Assembly (NCBI GenBank): GCA_050305555.1
Contig: JBNLFN010000055.1
Span: 12,908 to 76,907, forward strand
Length of the DNA: 64,000 bases
From: JARRKU01 sp050305555
Lineage (GTDB): Bacteria; Desulfobacterota; Desulfobacteria; Desulfobacterales; Desulfosarcinaceae
Reading direction: 5' to 3'
Made by a program: the position numbers and the translations under genes. The notes beneath the pieces are model-generated. The model was not told where the DNA came from and did not search any database. It worked only from the letters and a program-made list of their open reading frames with translations. Numbering within the stretch: the stretch's first letter is position 1; each line of letters starts with the position of its first letter. Below are positions 24,213 through 33,900 of this stretch, one piece after another.

Positions 24213-24689
24213 ATGACGCTGACGATTTCTTCACCGGCATTTGCAGACGGCGAACCCATGGCCGTTAAATATACGTGTGAGGGCCGGGATATTTCGCCGG
24301 CCCTGCTGTGGGAAGGGGTTCCCAAAGCAGCGCGCAGCCTGGCCTTAATTGTGGATGATCCTGACGCGCCGGATCCGGAAGCTCCCCGGATGGTGTATGT
24401 GCACTGGGTGCTGTACAATTTGCCCCCGGATACCGGCGGGTTGCCCGAAGGGACCACCACCCAAGATTTACCTGCCGGCACACGGGAAGGCCTCAACGAT
24501 TGGCAACGCACCGGTTATGGCGGGCCGTGTCCGCCCATCGGCAGGCACCGTTATTTTTTCAAGCTTTTCGCCCTGGATGTGGTGCTGGATGACCTGGGCG
24601 AACCCACCAAAGATGAGCTGCTAAAGGCCATGGAAGGCCACGTGCTGGCAAAGACCGAGGTGGTGGGGACCTATAAAAAGGGACAGTAG
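24213..24689 (+). CDS. YbhB/YbcL family (PEBP / Raf kinase inhibitor-like) protein
   Basis: A 158-residue single-domain protein of the phosphatidylethanolamine-binding fold. The family signatures are YTCEGRDISPALLW, LALIVDDPDAPDPEAPRMVYVHWVLYNLP and GYGGPCPPIGRHRYFFKLFALD. It is full-length and cytosolic. Bacterial members lack a settled function; ligand binding at the conserved DPD/HW pocket is expected from the fold. AAGGAGGAG lies 5-6 bases before the ATG. It starts 34 bases after the dehydrogenase stop, so co-transcription is likely. Confidence 0.93.
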   Translation: MTLTISSPAFADGEPMAVKYTCEGRDISPALLWEGVPKAARSLALIVDDPDAPDPEAPRMVYVHWVLYNLPPDTGGLPEGTTTQDLPAGTREGLNDWQRTGYGGPCPPIGRHRYFFKLFALDVVLDDLGEPTKDELLKAMEGHVLAKTEVVGTYKKGQ

Positions 24690-25134
24690 GGCTCGCGCGG
24701 ATAGGAAGCAAAACTTCGGGCGTCCTTTAGGAACTCGCATACGCTCAAACAGTGCGGGACGCTGATCCTCCGCTGCCCCTAAGCCCCACTAAGACCGCAT
24801 GGCTAACGACCATCACCTCCAGTTTTTGCTTCAGACATAAGAAACATCAACTTGAGTTTAATAGATAAGCACTTAATTTTAATAAGTATGATTAGTCACC
24901 AGCGCCCCTCGAAAGCAACGACTGCGACAAGTTAGGCCGAAAGGTGTTGCCTGACAATTGAAGCGGCAGGATGAAATATACCCCTAAACTATCCTGCGGC
25001 CATTGAAAGCCGTCCTATGGTGGTTATAGTTCAAACATAACCAACCGCATGCGCCCTATCTGTGATTCTAGAACGGATTGCCAAATGATGAACCTAGCCC
25101 GGGATTGCCGCACTCGGAGAAAGGAAGGTCAATC
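24690..25134. other. Intergenic region with a palindromic repeat remnant
   Basis: About 445 bases. The part 24714-24790 (GAACTCGC.T.CGCTCAAACAGTGCGG..CGCTGA.CCTCCGCTGC...CTAAG) matches the centre of the palindromic element at 61739-61917, although its left half appears deleted here. The remainder, to the ExeA-type gene, is AT-richer and shows nothing else. Confidence 0.5.
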
Positions 25135-27093
25135 ATGTATGATTCGTTCTATAGCTTGTCGAAAAAGCCTTTCGGTATCAGCACCGACCCACGGTTCTTG
25201 TGGTGCGGCGAAAAACATAACGAAGCGCTGGCCAACCTCAAATATGGTGTGATGGAGCGCAACGGCTTTGTTGTTTTGACCGGAGATATCGGCACCGGAA
25301 AAACCACGTTGGTCAACGCGCTCCTTGAGCTGCTGAGCGATGATGTGCTTGTCGCCAAGGTCAACCATCCCAGCCTCGAACCCGATGACTTTCTGACCCT
25401 GGTAGCCAAAACATTTGATGCTTCTGTGGTGGTCGACGGCAAATCAGATCTGCTGCTCTTTTTCAATACCTTCCTGAAAAAGGCGTACCAAGACGGAAAA
25501 GTGGCTCTGCTCATCGTGGATGAAGCCCATCGCCTTTCTATTGAGCTGCTTGAAGAGATACGCCTGCTGTCCAACATTGAACAGGACGGCATGCGCCTGC
25601 TCAATATCATCTTCGTCGGGCAAAATGAGCTCAAACCCATGCTTTCCTCGCCCCAGTGCCGCGCCTTGCAGCAACGCATCACCCTTTACTATGATATTCC
25701 ATTGCTGTCCGAAAAAGAGACCGTCGCGTACGTAGGTCATCGTCTGGGCGTATCCGGATTGCAGGAACGATTGTTTACCGAACCTGCGTTCCATAAGATA
25801 TATGCCTTTTCACAAGGCAATCCGCGGCTGATCAATATTTTATGCGATCGTGCCATGTTGACCGGCTATCTCAAAGCGCGCCGCATCATTGATGCGGATA
25901 TCGTCAGGGAGTGTGCGCGGGAGATTGTTCCGGGGCATCACTCAAAACGTATGGTTATTGGTGATACGCTTCGCACCATAGCGGTGCGGCATCGAATGTT
26001 TATGGAAGCGCTGACATCGGCGCCGGTTGTGCGATCCCTGAGAGCAAGCCCCGGAAAGCTTGTCAGGGCAGGAAAGGAGACGGTGAAGGACTTGCGCCTT
26101 ATGATCGGGGCGTTAAAGGAACACGTAGCAGCAGCTGCCGACCGCTTGGCCGGAAAATACCGGCGCAGGGCTATCGCGATCATTTTAGCGGCCGGTATGG
26201 CATCGATATTCCTCGCATTGGCGGTCGGTGCATTCAAGGTGGCCGGCAGCAACGACGCCCAAAGCATTGCAGCCAAACGGTTGATAGGCGCCGTGGGACT
26301 GGCCTCGACCCACTCACAACCACCAGCGGCACTCCCTGTGAACCCGGTCGAAGCGTCCCCGGCGGCGAGCGCTGAGACGATAGGGGTGCCAACGTCCGAT
26401 CAAGCGGCATCCCTCGAAATCAACGCCTCCGATCCGATACCCTCGCCCGAGGATGATACCGCCCCGCTGATAAACGCTCATGAGCAACCAGGGTCGGTGG
26501 AGATGGCTGCGGCGGCCCTGGAAAAAAATGATTATCAACTAGCATTGGGGTTGTTGGAGGCCGATCAGGGCAGCCTGCAGGATAAGCATTCCAAAGTAAC
26601 CGGTTTGTATGCCAAAGCCTTGGTGGGGCGAGCCGGCGAAATCATTGCCGCTGCCCCCTTGCAGGCTGAAACCATGTTGTTGAAAGCTGTGGAGATTGCT
26701 CCGGACACTGTCCAGGCTTTTTTAATGCTGGGAAAATACTACACCAAAATCAAGGACTATCCCCGGGCCGCAGATACATATCAAAAAGCGGTCCATTTGG
26801 ACCCCCTTGTGCCGGACGCCTTTTTTAATCTTGGCTTCATCTATGCCACCCTTGGCAGATACGAAGCAGCTGAACAGGCATTCTCCCGGGTTGTCCGGTT
26901 GGAGCCACCTTATCTGGGTAAATCGCTTTTCAACCTGGCCGTTGTACAGCAAAAGCTGGGTAAAAAAACAGAGAGTCTGGCCAATCTGGAACAAGCGGTT
27001 ACGCTTGCGCCGGAAAATGAGAAGGCCTTGGCTTACTTGAGCCTACTCAAAGGCGAGGGCAACAAAACTGTTGCAGAGAAAACGATACGATGA
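25135..27093 (+). CDS. ExeA/GspA-type AAA ATPase with TM helix and TPR tail
   Basis: A 652-residue inner-membrane ATPase. The N-terminal AAA domain (about 1-275) opens MYDSFYSLSKKPFGIS.DPRFLW, with Walker A GDIGTGKTTL and Walker B VALLIVDEAHRL, as in ExeA/GspA and MshM-like proteins. Then come a basic helical linker, one membrane helix (IAIILAAGMASIFLALAVGA), a Pro/Ala/Ser-rich periplasmic stretch, and at least three TPR units (LGKYYTKIKDYPRAADTYQK, PDAFFNLGFIYATLGRY, AVVQQKLGKKTESL). This matches ATPases that couple to peptidoglycan for secretin or pilus assembly. The ATG at 25135 has GGAAGG 6 bases before it; 25078 is rejected. It overlaps the LysM gene by 4 bases, so the pair is coupled. 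Confidence 0.9.
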   Translation: MYDSFYSLSKKPFGISTDPRFLWCGEKHNEALANLKYGVMERNGFVVLTGDIGTGKTTLVNALLELLSDDVLVAKVNHPSLEPDDFLTLVAKTFDASVVVDGKSDLLLFFNTFLKKAYQDGKVALLIVDEAHRLSIELLEEIRLLSNIEQDGMRLLNIIFVGQNELKPMLSSPQCRALQQRITLYYDIPLLSEKETVAYVGHRLGVSGLQERLFTEPAFHKIYAFSQGNPRLINILCDRAMLTGYLKARRIIDADIVRECAREIVPGHHSKRMVIGDTLRTIAVRHRMFMEALTSAPVVRSLRASPGKLVRAGKETVKDLRLMIGALKEHVAAAADRLAGKYRRRAIAIILAAGMASIFLALAVGAFKVAGSNDAQSIAAKRLIGAVGLASTHSQPPAALPVNPVEASPAASAETIGVPTSDQAASLEINASDPIPSPEDDTAPLINAHEQPGSVEMAAAALEKNDYQLALGLLEADQGSLQDKHSKVTGLYAKALVGRAGEIIAAAPLQAETMLLKAVEIAPDTVQAFLMLGKYYTKIKDYPRAADTYQKAVHLDPLVPDAFFNLGFIYATLGRYEAAEQAFSRVVRLEPPYLGKSLFNLAVVQQKLGKKTESLANLEQAVTLAPENEKALAYLSLLKGEGNKTVAEKTIR

Positions 27094-27653
27094 TGCGACC
27101 GGCGGGTAACACAGTATGGGCATGCAGACTGTTTATCGTGGTCGTGCTGGGGGTGGCGGGTTGTGCCCGCACACAAGGTCTATCCCCTGAAAAGCCGTTG
27201 CGTCTGCAGCCGTCTCAGGCCGAAACCGCTGCTCCGAAGCATCAGCCGCCTGACCATCCCCCGAATACGCCTTCGCCTGAGCCGATACCGGTGGCGGCGC
27301 CATACGCGCATGAGGTTAAACGGCAGGGCGAGACGCTTTTTTCCATTGCCTCTTGGTATACCGGATCGGGCAGCAATTGGCCTCTTTTGGTGGATGCCAA
27401 TCCTAACCTTCAGCCGAAAAAGATTCACGTCGGCGACACCATTCGGATCCCCGTAGCGCTGCTGAAAAAACGTAAACCCATGCCGGAGGGGTATCTAAAG
27501 TCCAAATCCCCAAAGAAGAAATCTGTCGCTGCCCGGCGGTCACCGGTGTCGCCGGAGCCTGAAGCGGAACCATTGTACGGTCCCATAGGCAATGATGCCC
27601 CAAACACTCGGGAAAGAACAGGGTTGCCGGTGCCCCTGGAAACCATAGAGTGA
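27090..27653 (+). CDS. LysM-domain lipoprotein
   Basis: A 187-residue lipoprotein. The signal peptide (CRLFIVVVLGVAGC) has a lipobox VAGC. A proline-rich spacer follows, then one LysM domain (HEVKRQGETLFSIASWYTGS ... NPNLQPKKIHVGDTIRIP) that should bind peptidoglycan. The C-terminus is basic, then acidic, and probably disordered. The ATG lies in the ATGA overlap with the ExeA-type gene stop, showing translational coupling. Together they resemble the GspA/GspB-like idea of an ATPase plus peptidoglycan-binding partner, although no other secretion or pilus gene is present in the window. The product name rests on the LysM motif. Confidence 0.9.
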   Translation: MMRPAGNTVWACRLFIVVVLGVAGCARTQGLSPEKPLRLQPSQAETAAPKHQPPDHPPNTPSPEPIPVAAPYAHEVKRQGETLFSIASWYTGSGSNWPLLVDANPNLQPKKIHVGDTIRIPVALLKKRKPMPEGYLKSKSPKKKSVAARRSPVSPEPEAEPLYGPIGNDAPNTRERTGLPVPLETIE

Positions 27654-28080
27654 TGCCTTGCTTCGACAATCCTTGTTCTATAGTCGAAATTCGATATTTC
27701 ATTTAAGCTAGGGATGGCGTGGAGGCCGGCCCTGCGTTGCGCTGCCGCATTTTCGTTTGTGCGCTGGTTTTCGTAGGGCGGGACTCTGCACCCGCCGTGT
27801 TTTGTGAGTCGGTGCCGAGGCAGAGCCTGTGTTTTTGGTCGGGGTGATCAGCAGGTTCAGCGGCAGCGGCCATTTCGTGCTTCATCACGACCGGGGCGCG
27901 GCCCATGGTATGGGTCAACGCCTCTAGATTGTCGCCGTCTATCTTTTCGATTACATCCCTATCACGCCGTACAACTGTTTCTTTCGAATCAAGCCGGATC
28001 TTGGACCCGGTTTGCCTCTAAATGCGTTTGATCTGCATTTGTATTTGGCGCATCCATCGGTTTTAGACAGTGCAATGGAT
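27654..28080. other. Intergenic region between convergent genes
   Basis: About 430 bases. A CGTAGGGCGGG...CACCCGCC segment at 27773-27797 is a short inverted repeat of a kind often seen in dispersed repeats. No gene, terminator with a T-run or other element is clear. Confidence 0.35.
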
Positions 28081-29046
28081 CTACAGCGAAAGATCCGTTA
28101 GGTCGTCGTCTTTGCCTTTGCGGGTATTGCCGATGACGGCGGTTGCCGTCGCAATCAGTCCGGAAATGTCCGACAGGGACTGGGGGATAATCATGGTGTT
28201 GTTCGTCTTGGCCAGATTGCCGAACTCCTTGATGTATTGCTCGGCGACACGCAGATTGACCGCCTGGTTGCCGCCGGGTTGATCAATGGACGAGGCGATC
28301 ATGCGAATGCCTTCTGATGTGGCTTTGGCCACTAACATGATTTCCTTGGCGCGGCCCTCGGCTTCATTGATGCGCTTTTGCTTCTCGCCCTCTGATTCTG
28401 CAATGGCCGCTTGCTTGTCTCCTTCGGCCACATTAATTTTGGATTGTCGTTCACCTTCGGATTCTGCGATGGTGGCGCGTTTTTCACGTTCGGCGCGCAT
28501 CTGTTTTTCCAGGGCATCCTTTACGCTTTTGGGCGGCTGAATATTTTTGATCTCATAGCGTGTGATTTTAACCCCCCACGGATCGGACGCTTTGTCCACC
28601 GCTTGAATGATGGAGCCATTGATGGCTTCACGCTCTTCGAAGGTGCGGTCCAAATCAAGCTTGCCGATTTCCGAGCGCATGGTGGTCTGGGCCAGTTGGG
28701 AGGAGGCGAACATGTAGTTGTCGATGCCGTAACTGGCTTTGACCGGATCGATGACTTGTAAATAAAGCACGCCGTCAACTTCCACCGAGATGTTGTCTTT
28801 GGTGATGCAGGTTTGCGATTCGACATCGACGGCAACTTCTTTGAGAGAGTGCTTGTAAGAGACGCGGTCCAGGAAAGGGATCAAGATATGAAACCCGGCA
28901 TCCAGGGTCTTGGCATATTTCCCCAGACGCTCGACGATAAATGCCATTTTTTGAGGAACGATGCGCGCCGTTTTAAATATGGCGACGATGATAAATACAA
29001 CAATACCGATGGCGACAATTAATCCAAAATTGGGTAGCATGTTCAT
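28081..29046 (-). CDS. qmcA: SPFH/Band 7 paraslipin (QmcA-like)
   Basis: A 321-residue membrane protein. One N-terminal helix (GLIVAIGIVVFIIVAIF) precedes the Band 7/SPFH domain (IVPQKMAFIVERLGKYAKTL, GFHILIPFLDRV, CITKDNISVEVDGVLYLQV) and then a long helical coiled-coil region (EKQMRAEREKRATIAESEGE) typical of stomatin/paraslipins. Such proteins assemble into large ring-shaped membrane microdomains that influence proteases and membrane fluidity. The NfeD gene ends 14 bases before it on the same strand, the standard conserved NfeD-slipin pair, which supports the call. AAGGAG lies 7 bases before the first ATG. Confidence 0.93.
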   Translation of the reverse strand: MNMLPNFGLIVAIGIVVFIIVAIFKTARIVPQKMAFIVERLGKYAKTLDAGFHILIPFLDRVSYKHSLKEVAVDVESQTCITKDNISVEVDGVLYLQVIDPVKASYGIDNYMFASSQLAQTTMRSEIGKLDLDRTFEEREAINGSIIQAVDKASDPWGVKITRYEIKNIQPPKSVKDALEKQMRAEREKRATIAESEGERQSKINVAEGDKQAAIAESEGEKQKRINEAEGRAKEIMLVAKATSEGIRMIASSIDQPGGNQAVNLRVAEQYIKEFGNLAKTNNTMIIPQSLSDISGLIATATAVIGNTRKGKDDDLTDLSL

Positions 29047-29059
29047 CTATCACTCCTTG

Positions 29060-29518
29060 TTAGGGTTTGATGATTAAGGTCAGCCCATCCAGTTCAACGA
29101 TAGTAGCAGTTTCGCCTTTTTTGATTTGATGATCGGATGCGGCCTGCCAGGTGGTGCCTTTGAATTCTACCTGGCCACCGCTTTTGCCGGGCACCACGTC
29201 CTGCAACACCACCACGGGTTTGCCGGTAAATTCATCCAGATTTTCATTCAGGTTTTGTTTGGCGCCCACGTGGCCGTAGAACTTATCCTTGACCCAGCGA
29301 CGAAGCGATAGCAGCAACCCCAACGAGACCACACCGAAAACCAGCATTTGCGACGTCAGGGTTTCCAAAATGTCCAGATAGGTCAACAGCGACACGGCCC
29401 ATGCACCGGCACCGAAAAAAACAATCACCAACCCCGGCTGGGTGAACTCCAGCAATATCATGACCAGACCCGCTACAAACCAGATGATTTCTGCCAGATT
29501 GTTGCCTCCGGTTTCCAT
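29060..29518 (-). CDS. NfeD family membrane protein
   Basis: A 152-residue short-form NfeD without the N-terminal protease domain. Hydrophobic helices (IIWFVAGLVMILLEF, LVIVFFGAGAWAVSLLTYL, MLVFGVVSLGLLLSL) are followed by a C-terminal OB-fold domain (GKPVVVLQDV, GGQVEFKGTTWQAASDH, VELDGLTLIIKP). NfeD proteins partner with the slipin encoded next and tune its assembly. I chose the ATG at 29518 with GGGG 5 bases before it; the in-frame GTG at 29524 is possible. First gene of the two-gene unit. Confidence 0.9.
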   Translation of the reverse strand: METGGNNLAEIIWFVAGLVMILLEFTQPGLVIVFFGAGAWAVSLLTYLDILETLTSQMLVFGVVSLGLLLSLRRWVKDKFYGHVGAKQNLNENLDEFTGKPVVVLQDVVPGKSGGQVEFKGTTWQAASDHQIKKGETATIVELDGLTLIIKP

Positions 29519-29621
29519 TTGCACCCCTTCATGTTACATGATTAGCAGGCTCGGCGTGCCTCCTGCCCAGGTACCTGTCCCTATCGATAGTGTTATCTAT
29601 AATTATTGATAAATCGGTAAA

Positions 29622-30881
29622 TTACATGTTTTCTGCCACGCTGATGGTCCGATCCCCAAGCATGTTGACATAGCTGCCCATTTCATTGTCGTACCAACCG
29701 TAAATAACGGCCTGGGTCACCTGGGGGCGAATGATGGTGCTCTCCATGGTGGTTAAAAGCGCTTTGGGGATACCGATAACTTTTTCCAGGTTAATGGTCA
29801 GCTCTGCCGTGCGGGTGTGGTTCTCGTGGCCTTCAATGATGGCTGCAGCCCGGGGCATGCCCACTATATCACCGGAAACATTTTGCTTGGTGGTAAAATG
29901 AAGGTAGCCATTGGGGTCTTTGCGGGCCGCACGCTCGTAAATCGCATTGATGGTTTTTCGGGTGATGGCAGGGACACTGGCTTCTTCTTGAAGACTCAAC
30001 ACCAGTATAATCAGCGATCCGGAGCTAATGGGGATGCGGACCGATTCAGCGCTAAAACCGATGCTGCTCATTTCCGGTATCACCAGGGCCAAGGCTTTGG
30101 CTGCACCGGTGGTGGTGAGAATGATGTTGTTTAAGATACTACGGTTTTTGCGCAGATCGGTTTTACCGCTTTTGGGCAAACGGTCCAGGACCTGTTGCGA
30201 TCCAGTGGCGGCGTGCACGGTGGCCATGGTGGCCGATAAAATGCGTTGCGCCCCATAGGCGTCGAGAAGGGGTTTAAACATATGTGCCAAACAGTTGGTG
30301 GTGCACGAGGCATTGGAAATCAATTTATGGCGACGCGGGTCGTAATCATGGGCATTCACACCCATGACCGTCGTGACCGCATCTTCCGGCATCTCAACCC
30401 CTTTATTGATTTTAAACGGCGCCGAGGCAATGACCCGCTCAGCACCGGCACTTAAATGGCCGCGTAGCGACCCCTTGGGGGTATCGGCGGATACGGTGGG
30501 GTCCAGAAACTGACCAGTGGTGTCCACCACCAGGCGCACATTTTCGGCCTTCCAACCAATGGCTGCAGGATTACGGGATTTGCGTAAAAAGCGCACCTTG
30601 ACCCCGTCGATGCGCATGCTGCCGGTATCTTCATCCAGCTCTTCAATGACGGGATTGGCCTGGCAACCGTATAAAAAACCATGCAGCGATCCATAGGTGG
30701 AGTCGCGTTCGGCATAGTGGGCTATATCGGTGAGCGAAGTGCCGGCTTTGCGTCCGATATTAACGACAATCTCTTTGAAATATTTTCGGGCCACTTGGTT
30801 CCAGACCGTTAGTTTGCCGATACGGCCGAACCCGTTAATGCCAAGGGTTAATTTTCCTTTGGTTGCAGCTTCCTGGCTCAT
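29622..30881 (-). CDS. Divergent long glyceraldehyde-3-phosphate dehydrogenase
   Basis: A 419-residue GAPDH, longer than the usual 330-340. The NAD-binding start is GINGFGRIGKLTVWNQ; the catalytic Cys is in SNASCTTNCLAH, with the following His region HAATGSQQVLDRLPKSGKTD and the C-terminal YGWYDNEMGSYVN. Extra length comes mainly from an insertion near residues 45-105 and a region around 125-150 (DPTVSADTPKGSLRGHL). It oxidises glyceraldehyde 3-phosphate with phosphate, or the reverse in gluconeogenesis. It lies 64 bases after the giant PEP-synthase-like gene, probably one operon, so the pair may work in the PEP-triose part of gluconeogenesis. AAGGAG precedes the ATG. Confidence 0.92.
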   Translation of the reverse strand: MSQEAATKGKLTLGINGFGRIGKLTVWNQVARKYFKEIVVNIGRKAGTSLTDIAHYAERDSTYGSLHGFLYGCQANPVIEELDEDTGSMRIDGVKVRFLRKSRNPAAIGWKAENVRLVVDTTGQFLDPTVSADTPKGSLRGHLSAGAERVIASAPFKINKGVEMPEDAVTTVMGVNAHDYDPRRHKLISNASCTTNCLAHMFKPLLDAYGAQRILSATMATVHAATGSQQVLDRLPKSGKTDLRKNRSILNNIILTTTGAAKALALVIPEMSSIGFSAESVRIPISSGSLIILVLSLQEEASVPAITRKTINAIYERAARKDPNGYLHFTTKQNVSGDIVGMPRAAAIIEGHENHTRTAELTINLEKVIGIPKALLTTMESTIIRPQVTQAVIYGWYDNEMGSYVNMLGDRTISVAENM

Positions 30882-30944
30882 GTAGTCTCCTTGAGGTGTC
30901 TGAATATGGATTGCGTTGAGTGAGGGTGGTTTTTCATTTTCCCA

Positions 30945-33900
30945 TTATGACGTTTTTTTAATTTGCATCTCTCCTTGATAAACTGAACCTTCACGTCCGT
31001 CAATGCTGATATGGTCGCCGGCTTGCAATTGATGCCGGCCGAATTGTATGGTTTGATTGCGTTCGTCACAAATCATGCTGCCGCAACCCACCACGCAGGT
31101 TTTGCCTAACCGATGCGCGACCACCGCGGCATGCGAGGTAACCCCCCCCCGGGCGGTGAGCAGGCCGTTTGCGGCATGGATTTCTTTAATATCATCGGGT
31201 ACGGTATCGCCCCGTGCTAAAATCAGACAGGCGTTGGGTTCACGCTCGCGCCACAGCTCCATCTCTTCCAAGGAGAACACCAATCGCCCGCTCATGGCTC
31301 CACCACTCACTCCAATACCATGGCCCAGATAGTTTTCGGGATTCACCCGCGCCGGATCAAAGGCCAAGACCTGTTGGTGCTCCCGAATGGCCATGTCCCG
31401 GGTTTGCAGTAGAAAAAGGTCTTCCTTGGCCGGGCTTTCAAACGTGAATTCCATCTCCTGGGGACTCCAACCTCTTTCCGAAACTAAGGATTGCGCCATC
31501 TGCTGCATGGATCTGTATATTTCAGGAAAATGCGTTTCAAGTGTCACGTCGGTCTCGCGCATTTCGATCTCTTGTTGCTTGATGGAGATCGGCAGGGTAT
31601 GGACCAACCCCGCCACCACATCCTCGCCCTGGTTCTCCAGACTGAAATCGCCCCACAAGCTCAGGCTGTCGCCGGACCAGCGCGGGTTATGGGTAAACAC
31701 CACACCCGTTCCCGAATGGGGTGACAAGTTGCCGTACACCATGGTTTGTACGGTGACCGCCGTGCCCCAATCTTCCGAAATTCCCATGATTTGACGATAC
31801 GTTTTGGCGCGTTCCGATTCCCATGAGGCCATGACACATTGGGTGGCCCAATACAACTGCTCCATGGGCGACTCGAGCAACTCTATGCCCGCATCCATGA
31901 GTCGTTGCTTGTATTCCAAGGCAACATGTTCCATCTGCTCAGCAGAAAATTCTCTTTTGACCGGTATGCCCCACAATTTTTTGTGGTCGCTGATAATGGC
32001 GTCAAAATCATCCCGCTTTAAGCCGGAGGTCATGCCGCAGCACTGTATGAAGCGGCGGTAGCTGTCCCACGCAAACCAACCGTTGTTGCTGACCGCCGCC
32101 AGGCCGCGGGCGATACTCTCATTCATGCCGACATTCAAGAGGGTCTCCATCATACCGGGCTGGGAGATAGAGGAACCGCTACGGACTGAAAGCAGCAGGG
32201 GTTGCTCAGGATCACCAAAGCGTTTGCCGGTCAGTTGCTCGAGCCCGGCAATGTGCTGGGTCATCTGTTCTTTAAAATTGGCCTGGGCCGGTGCGAAAGA
32301 TTCAATGATCTCGCGACAACGAAACACTTCCGTAGTGATAATAAACGCGGGCGGCACCGGCAAGCCGAAGTTATGCAGTTTGAGCATGTTAAGCCCTTTG
32401 TTGCCCAGATCAATGATGCCGGCGGTCTTGGTGTTGGGCTGGTGCAGGGACGTGATGGCTTTCTGCGGGTCGTAATTGAGCAGGCGCCGCAATTTGTCTT
32501 TGGGCAGCTTGCTGGATTGCAGAAACAAGGTGTTTAAAATACGCGTGAGAAAAAGATCCAGTTGCAGCAATCCCAGCGAAAATGCCAATCGGTCACGCAA
32601 AAAGATATCCGAATTGCGATGGCACAGCTTCTCCTTTTCAGAGTGGTCATCATCAATGCGGCAGTATTTAGGCTGCATCTGTCCCATCGGTAAGCGATTC
32701 AATACCTGGGTTAGGTTCTCTCCATGCACGTTGTTAAAATAGTCGTTGATGATGTTTTTAACGGCCTGGGACAACCCCTTGTATATATCAAGGTATTGGG
32801 TGAAACTGAATCCGCGGATTTCTAGGGAGTGGGCGAGCAACTCCAGTTGGTGCTCCAATTCCACTGAAGCGATTCCGTCCACTTTTAAGGCCTTGTCAAA
32901 CAAGACCAATCGATCATAGATCTGGTAGCAGGTGGCCTTGGTGATCAAACTCAAGTCGATGGTGTGGACCAGTTCTTCCAGCAGCGCATTGATCAACGCC
33001 TCCAGACGCAGCGTCAGGCCCATGGCATCGAATTTGACTTCACGGTAACTGCCGTACATGGAGGGGATATCGACGGTGAAGTGTCGTTTTTTATATATGT
33101 CCTCGCGGATCTCGAATTTTTTGTCGGACAGAATCAGCGATTTAAGCTGCTCCATGTAATCCAATATTTTAAATATTTTGGTCTTCAATTCCCTCTCTTT
33201 GAGGGCCGTTCTGAGTCGTCTCAGATCAGGAAATGATTCAGCGGACAGCTGGTTGAGGTAGTGTTGGATATTGATGAAATTAAGATTGTATTTGTTGTTC
33301 ATTTGCTTATAGAGCTCGGTGAACAAAACGACCCGTTCCCGGTCTTCGTCGCCGGCTTGATGAACCTTAGCTGTCAATTCTTGCAGCAGGTCGGTGGAGT
33401 GGTTTAACAGATCCGCCGGCAAATCCAGACCGGCTTCGATGAAGGCAGTGATCACCTGGTGAACACCATTGATAAAAGGCCCGTCCGTCTCGACGGCAGA
33501 GAAGATGTTGGGTGGTAAAAATGAGGCCAGCGGTGCCTTGTCCTTGGTTGCCCAAAAGGCCAAAATCGCCTCCATGAGCTCGATGACCCGGTTGCTGCTT
33601 TCCACGTGGCTTTGTTTGCGCAGAAAATGAATCAGTGGGTCGCGTCGGTGACAAATCTCATCTATACGGGTAGAGGTATCGCGCAGCTCTCCCTCGGCCC
33701 CGATGTCGTTGAAGTATACCGGAAATATGCGCGCCAACTGTTTGGCCAGATTGTAAATGGGGCCGATGTCGCTGTTGAGAAAGCGGGTCACATCGCGTCC
33801 AAAAAGATCGGTGTCTTTAATAAAGACACCGGAGATGGCCAGGTGGATAATCAGATTGGAGATTAAGCGGGTGGCGAGTTTGGGTTGCATTTGGGCCAGT

